The notes under the pieces were generated by a model. That model ran no database searches. It saw only the letters and a program-made list of their open reading frames with translations, and was not told where the DNA came from. Shown here in pieces: positions 9,294-17,345 of a DNA stretch of 64,000 nucleotides (its first letter is position 1; the number at the start of each line of letters is the position of its first letter). Made by a program: the position numbers and the translations under genes. The DNA is from Oscillatoria sp. CS-180. GTDB lineage: Bacteria > Cyanobacteriota > Cyanobacteriia > Phormidesmidales > Phormidesmidaceae. The DNA lies in contig NZ_JAQMUB010000088.1 of assembly GCF_028330965.1 (NCBI RefSeq), positions 124,001 to 188,000 on the forward strand. The letters are read 5' to 3'.

Positions 9294-9385
9294 GCACTAG
9301 CACTGCTACGCGGAATTCAAAATTCAAAATTCAGAATACTCTGCGAGAAGAGCAAAGCTCTACAAAACTAAGACAGTCGGGTATT
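9294..9385 (+). repeat. Dispersed repeat family 2, copy 1
   Basis: Contains GCTACGCGGAATTCAAAATT, then an internal segment with CTCTGCGAGAAGAGCAAAGCTCT, then AAAACTAAGACAG. The same blocks occur at 43463–43597 and, inverted, at 50633–50833. Confidence 0.65.
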
Positions 9386-9459
9386 GTTGTTTTCAGAAAT
9401 TTCTAAAGCCAGCATAAGTCCTAGGAAAATTAGCGGCTGGATGTGTAGTTAAAGACAAC

Positions 9460-11127
9460 GTGGCGATAACAATGACACCGCCACGAAACCATCCTTTTCC
9501 CAAAATCATGAAATTGCTGCCGCGCGATCGCTTCTCCATTCAAACCCATCAGTCGCTCTCAGAAATTGTTGCCATCTTAGAACCTCATATTGAAGCGCCT
9601 CGGATTCGATGGGGATTTTCTCGCAACCATCCTCCTTACACTGGCAGTTTGTCTGAGTCAGGCTTCGAGATTCGCCGTCTTATTCACTATCGCAACTCCT
9701 TCCTACCCAAGATTCACGGTCGATTTGAAGCGGGGGCTGGCGGCACGACTGTCCACATCACGATGACCTTACATCCGCTCGTCCTGGTCTTTTTGGTGGC
9801 TTGGGGCTCATTTTGGTACACCGCAGCGATACCCCTGACTTTATCGGCGGCCCTCACTGGGGAAGTTCATCCAGCAGTTGCCCTGCTATTTTTAGTTTCA
9901 CCTTTAGCTGCGCTTACCCTATTTTGTGCCGCCTTTTGGTATGAAGCTAAGCGCAGTCGGCGTGAACTCACCCAAATGCTGCAGGGCGTTCCCTTATCAC
10001 CTTCCACATCCAGCCTTCTGGGGCAGCGCACCCTGAAGTTGATCGCTTGGGCGATTGGCACGATCACTCTAGTGATATTAGTGCAGCAACACTTCATCAC
10101 ACCGGAAATCTCGCCGCCGCCGCAGACTGCATCCTACTGCAAGCAGAGTTCGACACCTTCACCCTACTGTGATTTTGCTCAGATACAAACGTTCACTGAC
10201 CATCCGGCAGCCACCCAAATTGCCCTGAGTCCAGATGGTCAAACATTGGTCAGCGGCGGCTCTGATAAAGCCATTAAGGTCTGGGATTTATCGACAGGGA
10301 CAGTGACGCAAACCTTGCAGAGTGATTCTGGCAGGGTTACAGCACTGGAGATCGCCCCAGACAACCACACTATCATCAGTGGAGCAGGCGATCGCATGGT
10401 CCGCATTTGGGATCCAAAAACACCCAATCAATCGCCTCAAATGCTCCAGGGCCATACCACTCACGACCTCAACTTAGTCAGAGTAACCGCTGATGATACC
10501 ACCATCATTAGTGGGGGCTACGGCGAGATCAATCTATGGAATCGGAAGACGGGAGAACTCGACTCGACCCTGCCTGAAAAGGGGCAGACCGAATTTCAAC
10601 TTGGGCCAGTCACCATTCAAAACAGCCCACCCTACTTTCGCCTGCTGGATATTAGTGCAACTGGCAAAAAGCTCTTGATAGAGACCCACGGTCGGGTGCA
10701 GATTTGGGATTTGGACACAAACCAACAAACGGAGCTACCTCGCCAGTGGTTTACTAGTCTTACATCAGCTCACTTCAGCCCCGATACTCAAACCGTAGTC
10801 ACAACCTCCTATACTCAGCCCAACGTTCATCTCAAGATCTGGAACTCAGTCACGGGTGAGTTGCAGGCCAAGATACTCTTGTCGAGCGATAGAGAGAGCT
10901 GGGGCTACGGCGATCGCCTCGCACTGAACAACAACGTGGTGATGGTCAGTACTGGTGAAGGGCTCAAGATCTGGGATTTACAGACGACAGAGCTGATAGC
11001 AGTGTTAGAGCAGGATGCCATGCACCGACTAACAATGAGCGCGGATGGTCACCAACTCATTGGCCTTACTGGGGATGGATTCACCAAAACCGCTCAAATT
11101 CAAATCTGGCAACGGCCATATCAATAA
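9460..11127 (+). CDS. Membrane-anchored WD40 repeat protein
   Basis: This 555-residue protein has an N-terminal globular part of about 105 residues that I do not recognise, then two hydrophobic segments (LVLVFLVAWGSFWYTAAIPLTL; VALLFLVSPLAALTLFCAAFW), a third near residue 190, and a C-terminal seven-bladed WD40 propeller from about 245. Blades are recognised by repeats such as SGGSDKAIKVWDLSTG, SGAGDRMVRIWDPKT and STGEGLKIWDLQT. Several blades are degenerate. WD40 propellers are protein-interaction platforms; the partner is unknown. The first start is GTG, and an ATG four codons later (9472) is equally likely. Confidence 0.85.
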   Translation: MAITMTPPRNHPFPKIMKLLPRDRFSIQTHQSLSEIVAILEPHIEAPRIRWGFSRNHPPYTGSLSESGFEIRRLIHYRNSFLPKIHGRFEAGAGGTTVHITMTLHPLVLVFLVAWGSFWYTAAIPLTLSAALTGEVHPAVALLFLVSPLAALTLFCAAFWYEAKRSRRELTQMLQGVPLSPSTSSLLGQRTLKLIAWAIGTITLVILVQQHFITPEISPPPQTASYCKQSSTPSPYCDFAQIQTFTDHPAATQIALSPDGQTLVSGGSDKAIKVWDLSTGTVTQTLQSDSGRVTALEIAPDNHTIISGAGDRMVRIWDPKTPNQSPQMLQGHTTHDLNLVRVTADDTTIISGGYGEINLWNRKTGELDSTLPEKGQTEFQLGPVTIQNSPPYFRLLDISATGKKLLIETHGRVQIWDLDTNQQTELPRQWFTSLTSAHFSPDTQTVVTTSYTQPNVHLKIWNSVTGELQAKILLSSDRESWGYGDRLALNNNVVMVSTGEGLKIWDLQTTELIAVLEQDAMHRLTMSADGHQLIGLTGDGFTKTAQIQIWQRPYQ

Positions 11128-11174
11128 TGTCTTGAAAAGATATAGCGGCCTGCATTTGAGTCAAGCACATTCCA

Positions 11175-11202
11175 TTCCCTGTTCCCTATTCCCTGCTCCC
11201 TA
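11175..11202 (+). repeat. Short tandem heptamer repeat (STRR type)
   Basis: Four consecutive copies of a heptamer close to TTCCCTR (TTCCCTG, TTCCCTA, TTCCCTG, CTCCCTA). Such short tandemly repeated sequences are typical of intergenic regions in filamentous and some unicellular cyanobacteria. Here it lies between two convergent genes. Confidence 0.7.
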
Positions 11203-11261
11203 CGACGATCCAAGTACAGGCTGAACAAGGTTCATCGAAATGAATTGAAGCACACACTTGC

Positions 11262-11612
11262 TTAGCCGAAGGTTGTGCCGTTCCATCCCCACATTGAACC
11301 TGCCGCATCAGCAAACTCAATATAGGTGCGATTCTTAGGCACACCGAGTGCATCCTCAATCTTGGTACAGAACTCTTCGCTCATGGCTCTTGTTTTCGAC
11401 CCCATCGTACCGACACTCTTAATTTCGACATAGCAAACAGGGTCCGTAGACCCGCCGAAGGTCATGGGTACATCGCCTTCAAATACTGTCATTACATAGG
11501 ACTCAGGCTTACCTAAATAGGAAGCCAGGCTGCTAGAGAGGTCCTTGAGGATTCTATCGATGTCAGCCTTATTGGGAGAAGGAACAGAGGTCTGTAGCTT
11601 GATTAGAGGCAT
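11262..11612 (-). CDS. MIF-related tautomerase
   Basis: This 116-residue protein belongs to the phenylpyruvate tautomerase / macrophage migration inhibitory factor family. The start was set at MPLIKLQTS because the family's catalytic residue is the proline exposed after methionine removal. An in-frame ATG 17 codons upstream would bury it. YVMTVFEG, MTFGGSTDPVCYVEIKS and the C-terminal NRTYIEFADAAGSMWGWNG are characteristic. It would act as a homotrimeric cytosolic keto-enol tautomerase, with an unknown natural substrate. It is a single gene, convergent with the WD40 gene. Confidence 0.93.
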   Translation of the reverse strand: MPLIKLQTSVPSPNKADIDRILKDLSSSLASYLGKPESYVMTVFEGDVPMTFGGSTDPVCYVEIKSVGTMGSKTRAMSEEFCTKIEDALGVPKNRTYIEFADAAGSMWGWNGTTFG

Positions 11613-11663
11613 AATTTCAAAAGCTATAGCGGTATCATTGCTCATTATCCAATTGCTCGTCAC

Positions 11664-12121
11664 GAAAAAAGCAATCTTGGTTAATCATTGAATATTATCT
11701 TTGCGATGTACGTCTCCGCCTCTTCATTACAAGGGCTGATTAGATGAGTTTGATGAGTTTAAGATAGAAAACTTCAAAGATCGGAAACCATAGATTTTAT
11801 TTTTATTGATGCGGAATTACCTTGCACCCCCTTGTCCGTATTACTTCAGCATAAGAGCTTATTAGATTGAGTTTATTAATTAAAAATATAGACCACAAAG
11901 CTCAAAAACCATGGACGTCTTTTTTTTGATGTATTAGATAATTCTCAAAAAGTTTAGGAGAAGCCTTATTAGCTACTTCTTAACTTTCAGAACCGATGGT
12001 TTTTAAGGAACACATATTTTCATCGTCCATTTCACATACTTTTTAAGTCGCAAATATTGCTTTGCAGGTAAACTATCCTCATAAGCGAGTGCAGGATAAT
12101 GCGTTTGGTTAGACATCAACA
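11664..12121. other. A+T-rich intergenic region with an imperfect direct repeat
   Basis: About 460 bases leading into the glycosylation module. It is visibly richer in A+T than the flanking genes, has no HIP1 site and holds two related blocks of about 75 bases (11735–11813 and 11857–11932). No gene was seen. It should contain the promoter of the downstream glycosyltransferase. Confidence 0.5.
11735..11932 (+). repeat. Imperfect direct repeat upstream of the glycosylation module
   Basis: Block 1 (11735–11813) reads GCTGATTAGATGAGTTT … AAACCATAGATTTTATTTT … TTGATG. Block 2 (11857–11932) reads GCTTATTAGATTGAGTTT … AAACCATGGACGTC … TTTTTTGATG. The blocks share order and spacing but differ at many positions, suggesting an old duplication. 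Confidence 0.45.
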
Positions 12122-13078
12122 ATGCGTCAAGATGAAATCAAATACTCGCTGATAATCCCTATCTACAACGAAGGAGAAGGGATTCTAGAGATGTATCGCC
12201 GCACAATAAATGTATTAGATTCTCTGAATGGGTCAGTAGAATTGCTGTTTGTGAATGATGGTAGTTGTGATGAATCTTTGACAATTATTCGAAAATTACA
12301 CCATACTGATCGAAGAGTTTGCTATCTCAGCTTTGGGCGTAATTTTGGTCATCAAGTAGCCGTCACTGCAGGACTTAACTTCGCTAGAGGAAAAGCAATC
12401 ATAGTGATTGATGGTGATCTTCAAGATCCACCAGAACTTATTCCAGAAATTGTTGAAAAATGGCATCAAGGATACGAAATTGTTTACGCAAAAAGAGTGC
12501 AGCGGCATAAGGAATCTTGTCTAAAGCGCTTTACTGCTTATGTGTTCTATCGGTTTATCAGGCATTTAGCTGATATCGATATTCCGACAGATACTGGGGA
12601 CTTCTGCTTGATGGACAGAAAAGTAGTTCGCATCTTGAATGTCATGCCAGAACGAAATCGATACATAAGAGGACTGCGAGCCTGGGTAGGCTTCAAGCAA
12701 ACCGCCGTATATTTTGAACGTGATCCGCGTTTTTTAGGGGAAGCTAAGTACACTTTCTGCAAGTCTCTTTCCCTAGCAGTGAGTAGTCTTGTGTCCTTTT
12801 CAAAAGCACCTTTAAGAATCTCAACTTATTTGGGGTTTGCTTCTGCCACGGCTGCTTTGCTGATGTCATTTTTAGTGCTCTACTGGCGTATAAGTCATCC
12901 AGACTCGCCGTTAACGGGATTAACAATGATTATGATGTTGGTCTTTTTACTTAGCTCAGTTCAGCTCATAAGCGTTGGTATATTAGGCGAATATATTGGT
13001 CAAATTTTTGAAGAAGTAAAAAATAGGCCACTGTATACTCTGGCAGAAGTAGGTGGTTTTGAGAATCAAGACAATTAG
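12122..13078 (+). CDS. Polyprenyl-phosphate glycosyltransferase (GT2, GtrB/DPM1-like)
   Basis: This 318-residue protein transfers a sugar from a nucleotide donor to undecaprenyl (or another polyprenyl) phosphate on the cytoplasmic face. The GT-A domain starts [14 protein letters not shown], with the acceptor-proximal [17 protein letters not shown] and the metal-binding [13 protein letters not shown]. Two C-terminal helices (about 237–258 and 270–295) and the ending [21 protein letters not shown] are signatures of the GtrB/PgtB/ArnC type. It is the first gene of an A+T-rich four-gene cluster. The sugar cannot be predicted. The family call is firm. Confidence 0.93.
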   Translation: MRQDEIKYSLIIPIYNEGEGILEMYRRTINVLDSLNGSVELLFVNDGSCDESLTIIRKLHHTDRRVCYLSFGRNFGHQVAVTAGLNFARGKAIIVIDGDLQDPPELIPEIVEKWHQGYEIVYAKRVQRHKESCLKRFTAYVFYRFIRHLADIDIPTDTGDFCLMDRKVVRILNVMPERNRYIRGLRAWVGFKQTAVYFERDPRFLGEAKYTFCKSLSLAVSSLVSFSKAPLRISTYLGFASATAALLMSFLVLYWRISHPDSPLTGLTMIMMLVFLLSSVQLISVGILGEYIGQIFEEVKNRPLYTLAEVGGFENQDN

Positions 13079-13090
13079 GATAAACGACTC

Positions 13091-13894
13091 ATGAAAAAGA
13101 ATAGAAATCCCTTACAAAAAGAGAAAGATTTTCATGATGAATGGGCCTCTAAAATTGATGTTGAAGATATCGATGTTGATCTATATTTCGAGGGCTCAAC
13201 CTGTCCTGAAAATCGCTATATAGTCAGAAAGCTTGGCGACATCGGAGGCAAAAGACTTCTGGATTTAGGCTGCGGAGCTGGTGAAAATAGCGTTTATTTT
13301 GCTCGAAGAGGCGCAAACTGTGTTGCGAGCGATATTTCTCCAGGAATGGTGGAAACAGCTTTAAAGCTAGCTAATAGATATGGAGTGAAGATCGATGGGA
13401 AAGTCATCAATGCCATGGATATAGACTTTCCTGAGAATAGTTTTGACATTGTCTATGCGGCAAATATACTTCATCACGTAGATCCGAAAAGGACACTTCA
13501 AGAAATCCATCGCGTTTTAGTCCCAGGAGGAATAGTATGCTTTTGGGAACCACTTAGACACAATCCAATTATCAATATCTACCGGCAAATGGCTAAAGAT
13601 GTACGCACTGAGGATGAAATGCCCTTAGATATCGGAATCATAAAGTTTGTCAAAAAGGTTTACGCTGAAGCCGAATTTGATACGTTTTGGTTAGCCTCGC
13701 TTTGGATATTTCTTCAATTTTATCTAATCGAAAGAGTCAATCCTAATGAAGAGCGCTATTGGAAAAAAATCATCTATGAAGAGGCTCGGCTTAGGCAGCT
13801 TTATTTTCGACTGGAAACCGTTGACAGAGCTTTGAAGAAAATCCCATTAATGAAGCGAATGGCTTGGAATATTGCAGTCGTTGCAACTAAATAA
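13091..13894 (+). CDS. Class I SAM-dependent methyltransferase
   Basis: This 267-residue Rossmann-fold methyltransferase has motif I at LLDLGCGAGENSVYFARRG (about 55–73), the acidic end of strand 2 at ASDISPGMVE and motif IV/post-IV AANILHHVDPKRTLQEIHRVLVPGGIVCFWEP. The opening FHDEWASKID is common in methyltransferases of sugar and polysaccharide clusters. It lies 12 bases after the GtrB-like gene and 50 bases before the large membrane protein, so it probably methylates the sugar, lipid or protein handled by that pathway. Its substrate is an inference from position only. Confidence 0.85.
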   Translation: MKKNRNPLQKEKDFHDEWASKIDVEDIDVDLYFEGSTCPENRYIVRKLGDIGGKRLLDLGCGAGENSVYFARRGANCVASDISPGMVETALKLANRYGVKIDGKVINAMDIDFPENSFDIVYAANILHHVDPKRTLQEIHRVLVPGGIVCFWEPLRHNPIINIYRQMAKDVRTEDEMPLDIGIIKFVKKVYAEAEFDTFWLASLWIFLQFYLIERVNPNEERYWKKIIYEEARLRQLYFRLETVDRALKKIPLMKRMAWNIAVVATK

Positions 13895-13944
13895 ACCTAA
13901 TTTACGTGATGCAGAAAGTCGGATATAGCTGTGTCTGTGATGGC

Positions 13945-15996
13945 ATGAAAAAATTCGATTTTGATAAGAGTGCTCTTGTGAGCAATCTCACTTTACTAAG
14001 CATATTGACTATAGTTATAGCAACTATCTCCATCGGATATGTTTCAAATGATGAGTATATCTATTTTTGGGATACTGCTAACTATCACAACCAAAGTGTA
14101 GAGCTAGCAAACATATTTCGAAGTTCCATAGTCGATGGATTCAATACTTTTTTCAGCTCTTTGGGAAGGGATTATAACCAAGTTCCCTGCTTGCCAATCG
14201 TTCCCATTATTTTGATATTTGGTGATTCTCGATTAGTTTTCATAACAGGCTTAGCCCTACTGTATATCCTGCCCTTTTCTCTATCAACGGGAGTCATTGT
14301 GGTTCGACTCCTGAATTCCTATTCATTTGCGATTTTTTGGATGACAGCATTTTCTGCAATCCTAATGCCCCCCGTTTGGAATTCTATCCTTGTAGGTTAT
14401 CCCGGCATCGGTGGTGCTGCCATCATGAACCTCGCCATCCTGACCCATTTAAGGGATCCTAAGTTGTCCATTCGCTGGCAAATTCCACTAACAGGACTTC
14501 TGCTGTCATTCGCAATCTTATTTCGGCGGTACTACGCTTACAATGCAAGGGCCTTCTTAGCTGCTTTATTTCTCGAAGGTTTAATTCTGTCTTTCTGCTT
14601 GTTCCCTAAAAAGTTTGGAAAATTCTTGAGGAGATTCTTGAATTATGAGCTTGCAGTTGTCTTGATATCCCTAAGCTGTTTCCTAGCATTGACTTTGTTG
14701 TCGCCAGAATTCATCAATAGAGTTATCAACACTGACTTCAGTTCACTTTATGCTTCATATCAACACCCTGTCTTTGCGATTTTGGGGTTTTATGCTAAAG
14801 CCTACGGATGGGTGATTTGGTTACTGGCTGTTGCAGGCTTAGCGATCGGAGCATTAATTAGACCAGATTCTAGATCTTCGTTGCTCTTTCTCACTCTATT
14901 TGGAGCGATATCGATTCTTGATTGGGGAATTTCCGCTAGATATATTGGTTTTCATTACGCAACACAATTCACCGTTTTCACAGTAATTGGCATTGCCATA
15001 CTGTTTTGGGCATCTCTTCGGTATTTCAAGAACAGTCTACGAGCTTCAATACCTATATTGATCGCTGCAATTCTAATTTTTAACTTACTCAATGGGTTGA
15101 CAACTTTCATTCCCTTTCGAACTTCTTTAGTTCCTTGGCTCGCTCTGACTTCCCCCCCGCCACCAATGATTCGCAGCGACTATAACGAAGTCAATGATTT
15201 AATCACTTTTCTCCGCTCAATAGGAGCAAATAACGAACCAATCTACGTAGCAGCTTCTTCTATGACTTTAAATCCTTCGATAGTTATGGAAGGAGAAAAG
15301 CAGCTTTTTGGCAGACAACAATCCAAACTAAACATCCTTCATGTACCTCATGTTGATTCTCGGGATTTTTATCCACTTGAGGCATTATTGAAAGCTCATT
15401 ACTTACTTATCGCTGTTCCTTTTCAACATCATATGTCAGCTGAAGAACAGGATGTGGTGAAGGTCGTGTTTGATGCTTTTACAGAGACCTGGGATATCAG
15501 CCAAGACTTTAGGATTCTGCCAGAGCAATTTGTATTAGAAGGGGGAGTAACCATTCATATATACGAGAGGATTAGAAGGACTTCACTTGAAGCAGCTTTG
15601 AAATCTCTTCAACTGATGCAGGAAAAAATATTTCCAAGACCTGGAACGCAATCTGATTTCCTATCTCTAGAGATAGATGAAGCTAACACGGCAGAGCATT
15701 CGATGCTCCCTACACTTTATATTGGTCCGTTAGCCGATTCCTCTAAGTTCATTGGCACCATTGGATTTAGACATCAAGACTGCACGCATGCAGCCTTTCA
15801 ACTGACAACACTTGATACCGAGGGAAAAGCCCTGGACAAGTATGGCCCAATACATGTATCGATAAATTCCTCGAAGTTTTCAGTTTCAACACAAAATGAG
15901 AATGCGCAGTATTTATTATTTGAAGAGGTTCCTGATGGAACGAATCGGGGCTTTTGTGAGAAATATGACTTAAACCCTAATGTATCCATTGAGTAA
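13945..15996 (+). CDS. Large multi-spanning membrane protein, probable GT-C glycosyltransferase
   Basis: This protein of about 683 residues has ten to twelve hydrophobic segments in its first ~400 residues and a C-terminal domain of ~280 residues that is soluble. The first periplasmic loop holds an Asp/His-rich patch, YIYFWDTANYHNQSVE, placed like the catalytic acidic residue of GT-C enzymes (PMT, ArnT, GtrS). No database family could be assigned by eye. It would take sugar from the polyprenyl carrier and give it to an exported acceptor. ATG at 13945 (MKKFDFDKS) was preferred to an upstream in-frame GTG at 13906. GT-C is an inference from topology and neighbours. Confidence 0.6.
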   Translation: MKKFDFDKSALVSNLTLLSILTIVIATISIGYVSNDEYIYFWDTANYHNQSVELANIFRSSIVDGFNTFFSSLGRDYNQVPCLPIVPIILIFGDSRLVFITGLALLYILPFSLSTGVIVVRLLNSYSFAIFWMTAFSAILMPPVWNSILVGYPGIGGAAIMNLAILTHLRDPKLSIRWQIPLTGLLLSFAILFRRYYAYNARAFLAALFLEGLILSFCLFPKKFGKFLRRFLNYELAVVLISLSCFLALTLLSPEFINRVINTDFSSLYASYQHPVFAILGFYAKAYGWVIWLLAVAGLAIGALIRPDSRSSLLFLTLFGAISILDWGISARYIGFHYATQFTVFTVIGIAILFWASLRYFKNSLRASIPILIAAILIFNLLNGLTTFIPFRTSLVPWLALTSPPPPMIRSDYNEVNDLITFLRSIGANNEPIYVAASSMTLNPSIVMEGEKQLFGRQQSKLNILHVPHVDSRDFYPLEALLKAHYLLIAVPFQHHMSAEEQDVVKVVFDAFTETWDISQDFRILPEQFVLEGGVTIHIYERIRRTSLEAALKSLQLMQEKIFPRPGTQSDFLSLEIDEANTAEHSMLPTLYIGPLADSSKFIGTIGFRHQDCTHAAFQLTTLDTEGKALDKYGPIHVSINSSKFSVSTQNENAQYLLFEEVPDGTNRGFCEKYDLNPNVSIE

Positions 15997-16145
15997 GCCT
16001 CAAGATGATTTTTTATTTTCAGATCAAATAGTCAAATATTGAGTTGTAATTTTGTATTTGAGATCAAAGAATATTTGCATTGGTATCTGGCAACTACATT
16101 CCTGGCTATGCGTCGAGATAGTCTTACCAAATTTCAAGTACTTCC

Positions 16146-16511
16146 ATGGATCTTCGAGAACTCACTCTTTTATTGATTGCTGTCTTAACCAATGCTTCTG
16201 GGCAGCTACTCTTGAAGTTGGGCGCACTTAAAATAGTGCTCATTGATAGCGCAAGCCCACTGATACGAATTCTGAGAATTATTGTCATTCCTGAACTGCT
16301 AGCAGGTCTAGGATTGTACGCTTTCGGAGCAGTTATTTATATCTTCCTACTCACAAGAGTTAAACTGAGCATCGCAGCGCCTGCAGGTTCCCTAGTTTAT
16401 GTATTCACGGTTTTACTGAGTTATTTTGTGCTGGGCGAAAGCCTTTCAATTTTGAAATATTTAGGTCTTGTTTTTATCGTGCTAGGTGTTGCTCTCTTGG
16501 CGTCACCATAA
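16146..16511 (+). CDS. Four-helix SMR/EamA-type transporter, possible polyprenyl-P-sugar flippase
   Basis: This 121-residue protein has four predicted helices: LLLIAVLTNASGQLLLK, a second at about 48–68, a third at about 77–97 and a last at about 101–119. LTNASGQLLLKLGAL and the closing GLVFIVLGVALL resemble ArnE/ArnF and other small DMT proteins. ArnE/F flip undecaprenyl-phosphate-aminoarabinose, and GtrA does the same for glucose. Its position at the end of a GtrB-like/GT-C-like cluster suggests the same job here, though multidrug efflux is the alternative. About 150 bases separate it from the preceding gene. Confidence 0.7.
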   Translation: MDLRELTLLLIAVLTNASGQLLLKLGALKIVLIDSASPLIRILRIIVIPELLAGLGLYAFGAVIYIFLLTRVKLSIAAPAGSLVYVFTVLLSYFVLGESLSILKYLGLVFIVLGVALLASP

Positions 16512-16982
16512 TCCTCAGCTTTAAGGCACGGCTTTGACCATCCAGGTTGGTGTCCTAGATATAGCTTTAGCCATTTGGCTTGTGCACCCAATAGCATCCG
16601 AGTGTTTAGCCGCGCAGTGACGTTTTTGCCAAGGCGCGCAACTTGTGGTGCTGACATCTTGCATTTGCCTCAATATCCTGCATTTTCCCCTTCAATTCCT
16701 AGGTTTTGGGGAATATGGGGACTTTGGTGCTCGGTTACCACAATATGCTGTTAGCAGTCTTCACCCTATTGATTTGTATCTCTTCTCAGGTCTATCAACA
16801 AATATTCACCGGCATGGGGCTGATGATAAGAACGCTATAGATTAGACTTTAGTTAATGAATTTTCTATTCCTGATAGTATTAAGTCTATGAGTTGCGTTT
16901 GCCTATGACTGCGGTGAGATGTTTGCTTAGACTCACAGATTTTAGTGAAAGCCTGATTTTGGAAACGATCGCGCGATCGTTC
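16512..16982. other. Intergenic region before the Mrp operon
   Basis: Contains a partial copy of repeat family 1 (16559–16612) and otherwise no recognisable gene. The Mrp operon promoter is expected in the last 150 bases; an in-frame extension of the first Mrp gene reaches back to a TTG at 16893. Confidence 0.4.
16559..16612 (+). repeat. Dispersed repeat family 1, copy B (partial)
   Basis: The left half of the element is present, from TATAGCTTTAGCCATTTGG through CACCCAATAGCATCCGAG. The right half with the conserved core and closing inverted repeat is missing or diverged beyond recognition. Confidence 0.6.
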
Positions 16983-17345
16983 ATGGGTACAAATTGGACG
17001 TCGATATCCATCTTAGAAGCTTGTGTGTTTGCCACGGTCCTATGCGGATTTCTTGGCATCATTTTGAAACGCAACCTAATGATGAAGATTCTGTCGATGG
17101 ATGTGATGAGCACTGGGGTGATTGCTCTTTACGTCCTCGTGGCGGCACGGAAAGGTCTTTTCACGCCCATCTTGGCAAACGAAAGAACGGTTGATTACGC
17201 TGACCCGGTTCCCCAAGCCGTTATTCTAACCGCAATTGTCATTGGCTTCTCCATTCAGGCGCTCATGCTGGTCGGCGTGATGAAGCTCGCAAGAGACAAC
17301 CCAACGCTGGAAAGTAACGAAATCGAGAAGAGCAATACACCATGA
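16983..17345 (+). CDS. mrpC: Mrp antiporter subunit C (NuoK-like)
   Basis: This subunit has about 120 residues with three helices (ILEACVFATVLCGFLGIIL, MDVMSTGVIALYVLVAA, AVILTAIVIGFSIQALMLVGV). The match to MrpC/NuoK includes DPVPQAVILTAIVIGFS, a family hallmark. It belongs to the multi-subunit Na+(K+)/H+ antiporter. ATG at 16983 gives the usual length. The frame stays open to an ATG at 16905 and a TTG at 16893, and no start has a strong ribosome binding site. The stop overlaps the next gene as ATGA. Confidence 0.9.
   Translation: MGTNWTSISILEACVFATVLCGFLGIILKRNLMMKILSMDVMSTGVIALYVLVAARKGLFTPILANERTVDYADPVPQAVILTAIVIGFSIQALMLVGVMKLARDNPTLESNEIEKSNTP

Larger units (their letters stand above)
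8960..9459. other. Repeat-rich intergenic region
   Basis: Five hundred bases without a credible gene. It contains a hairpin-forming repeat (9074–9101), one copy of dispersed repeat family 1 (9169–9270) and one copy of repeat family 2 (9294–9385), in that order. The WD40 gene promoter probably lies in the last 70 bases. Confidence 0.6.

Noticed and set aside
16645-16845. 66-residue plus-strand ORF before the Mrp operon
   Set aside because: No ribosome binding site, no recognisable domain and a composition like noncoding sequence.
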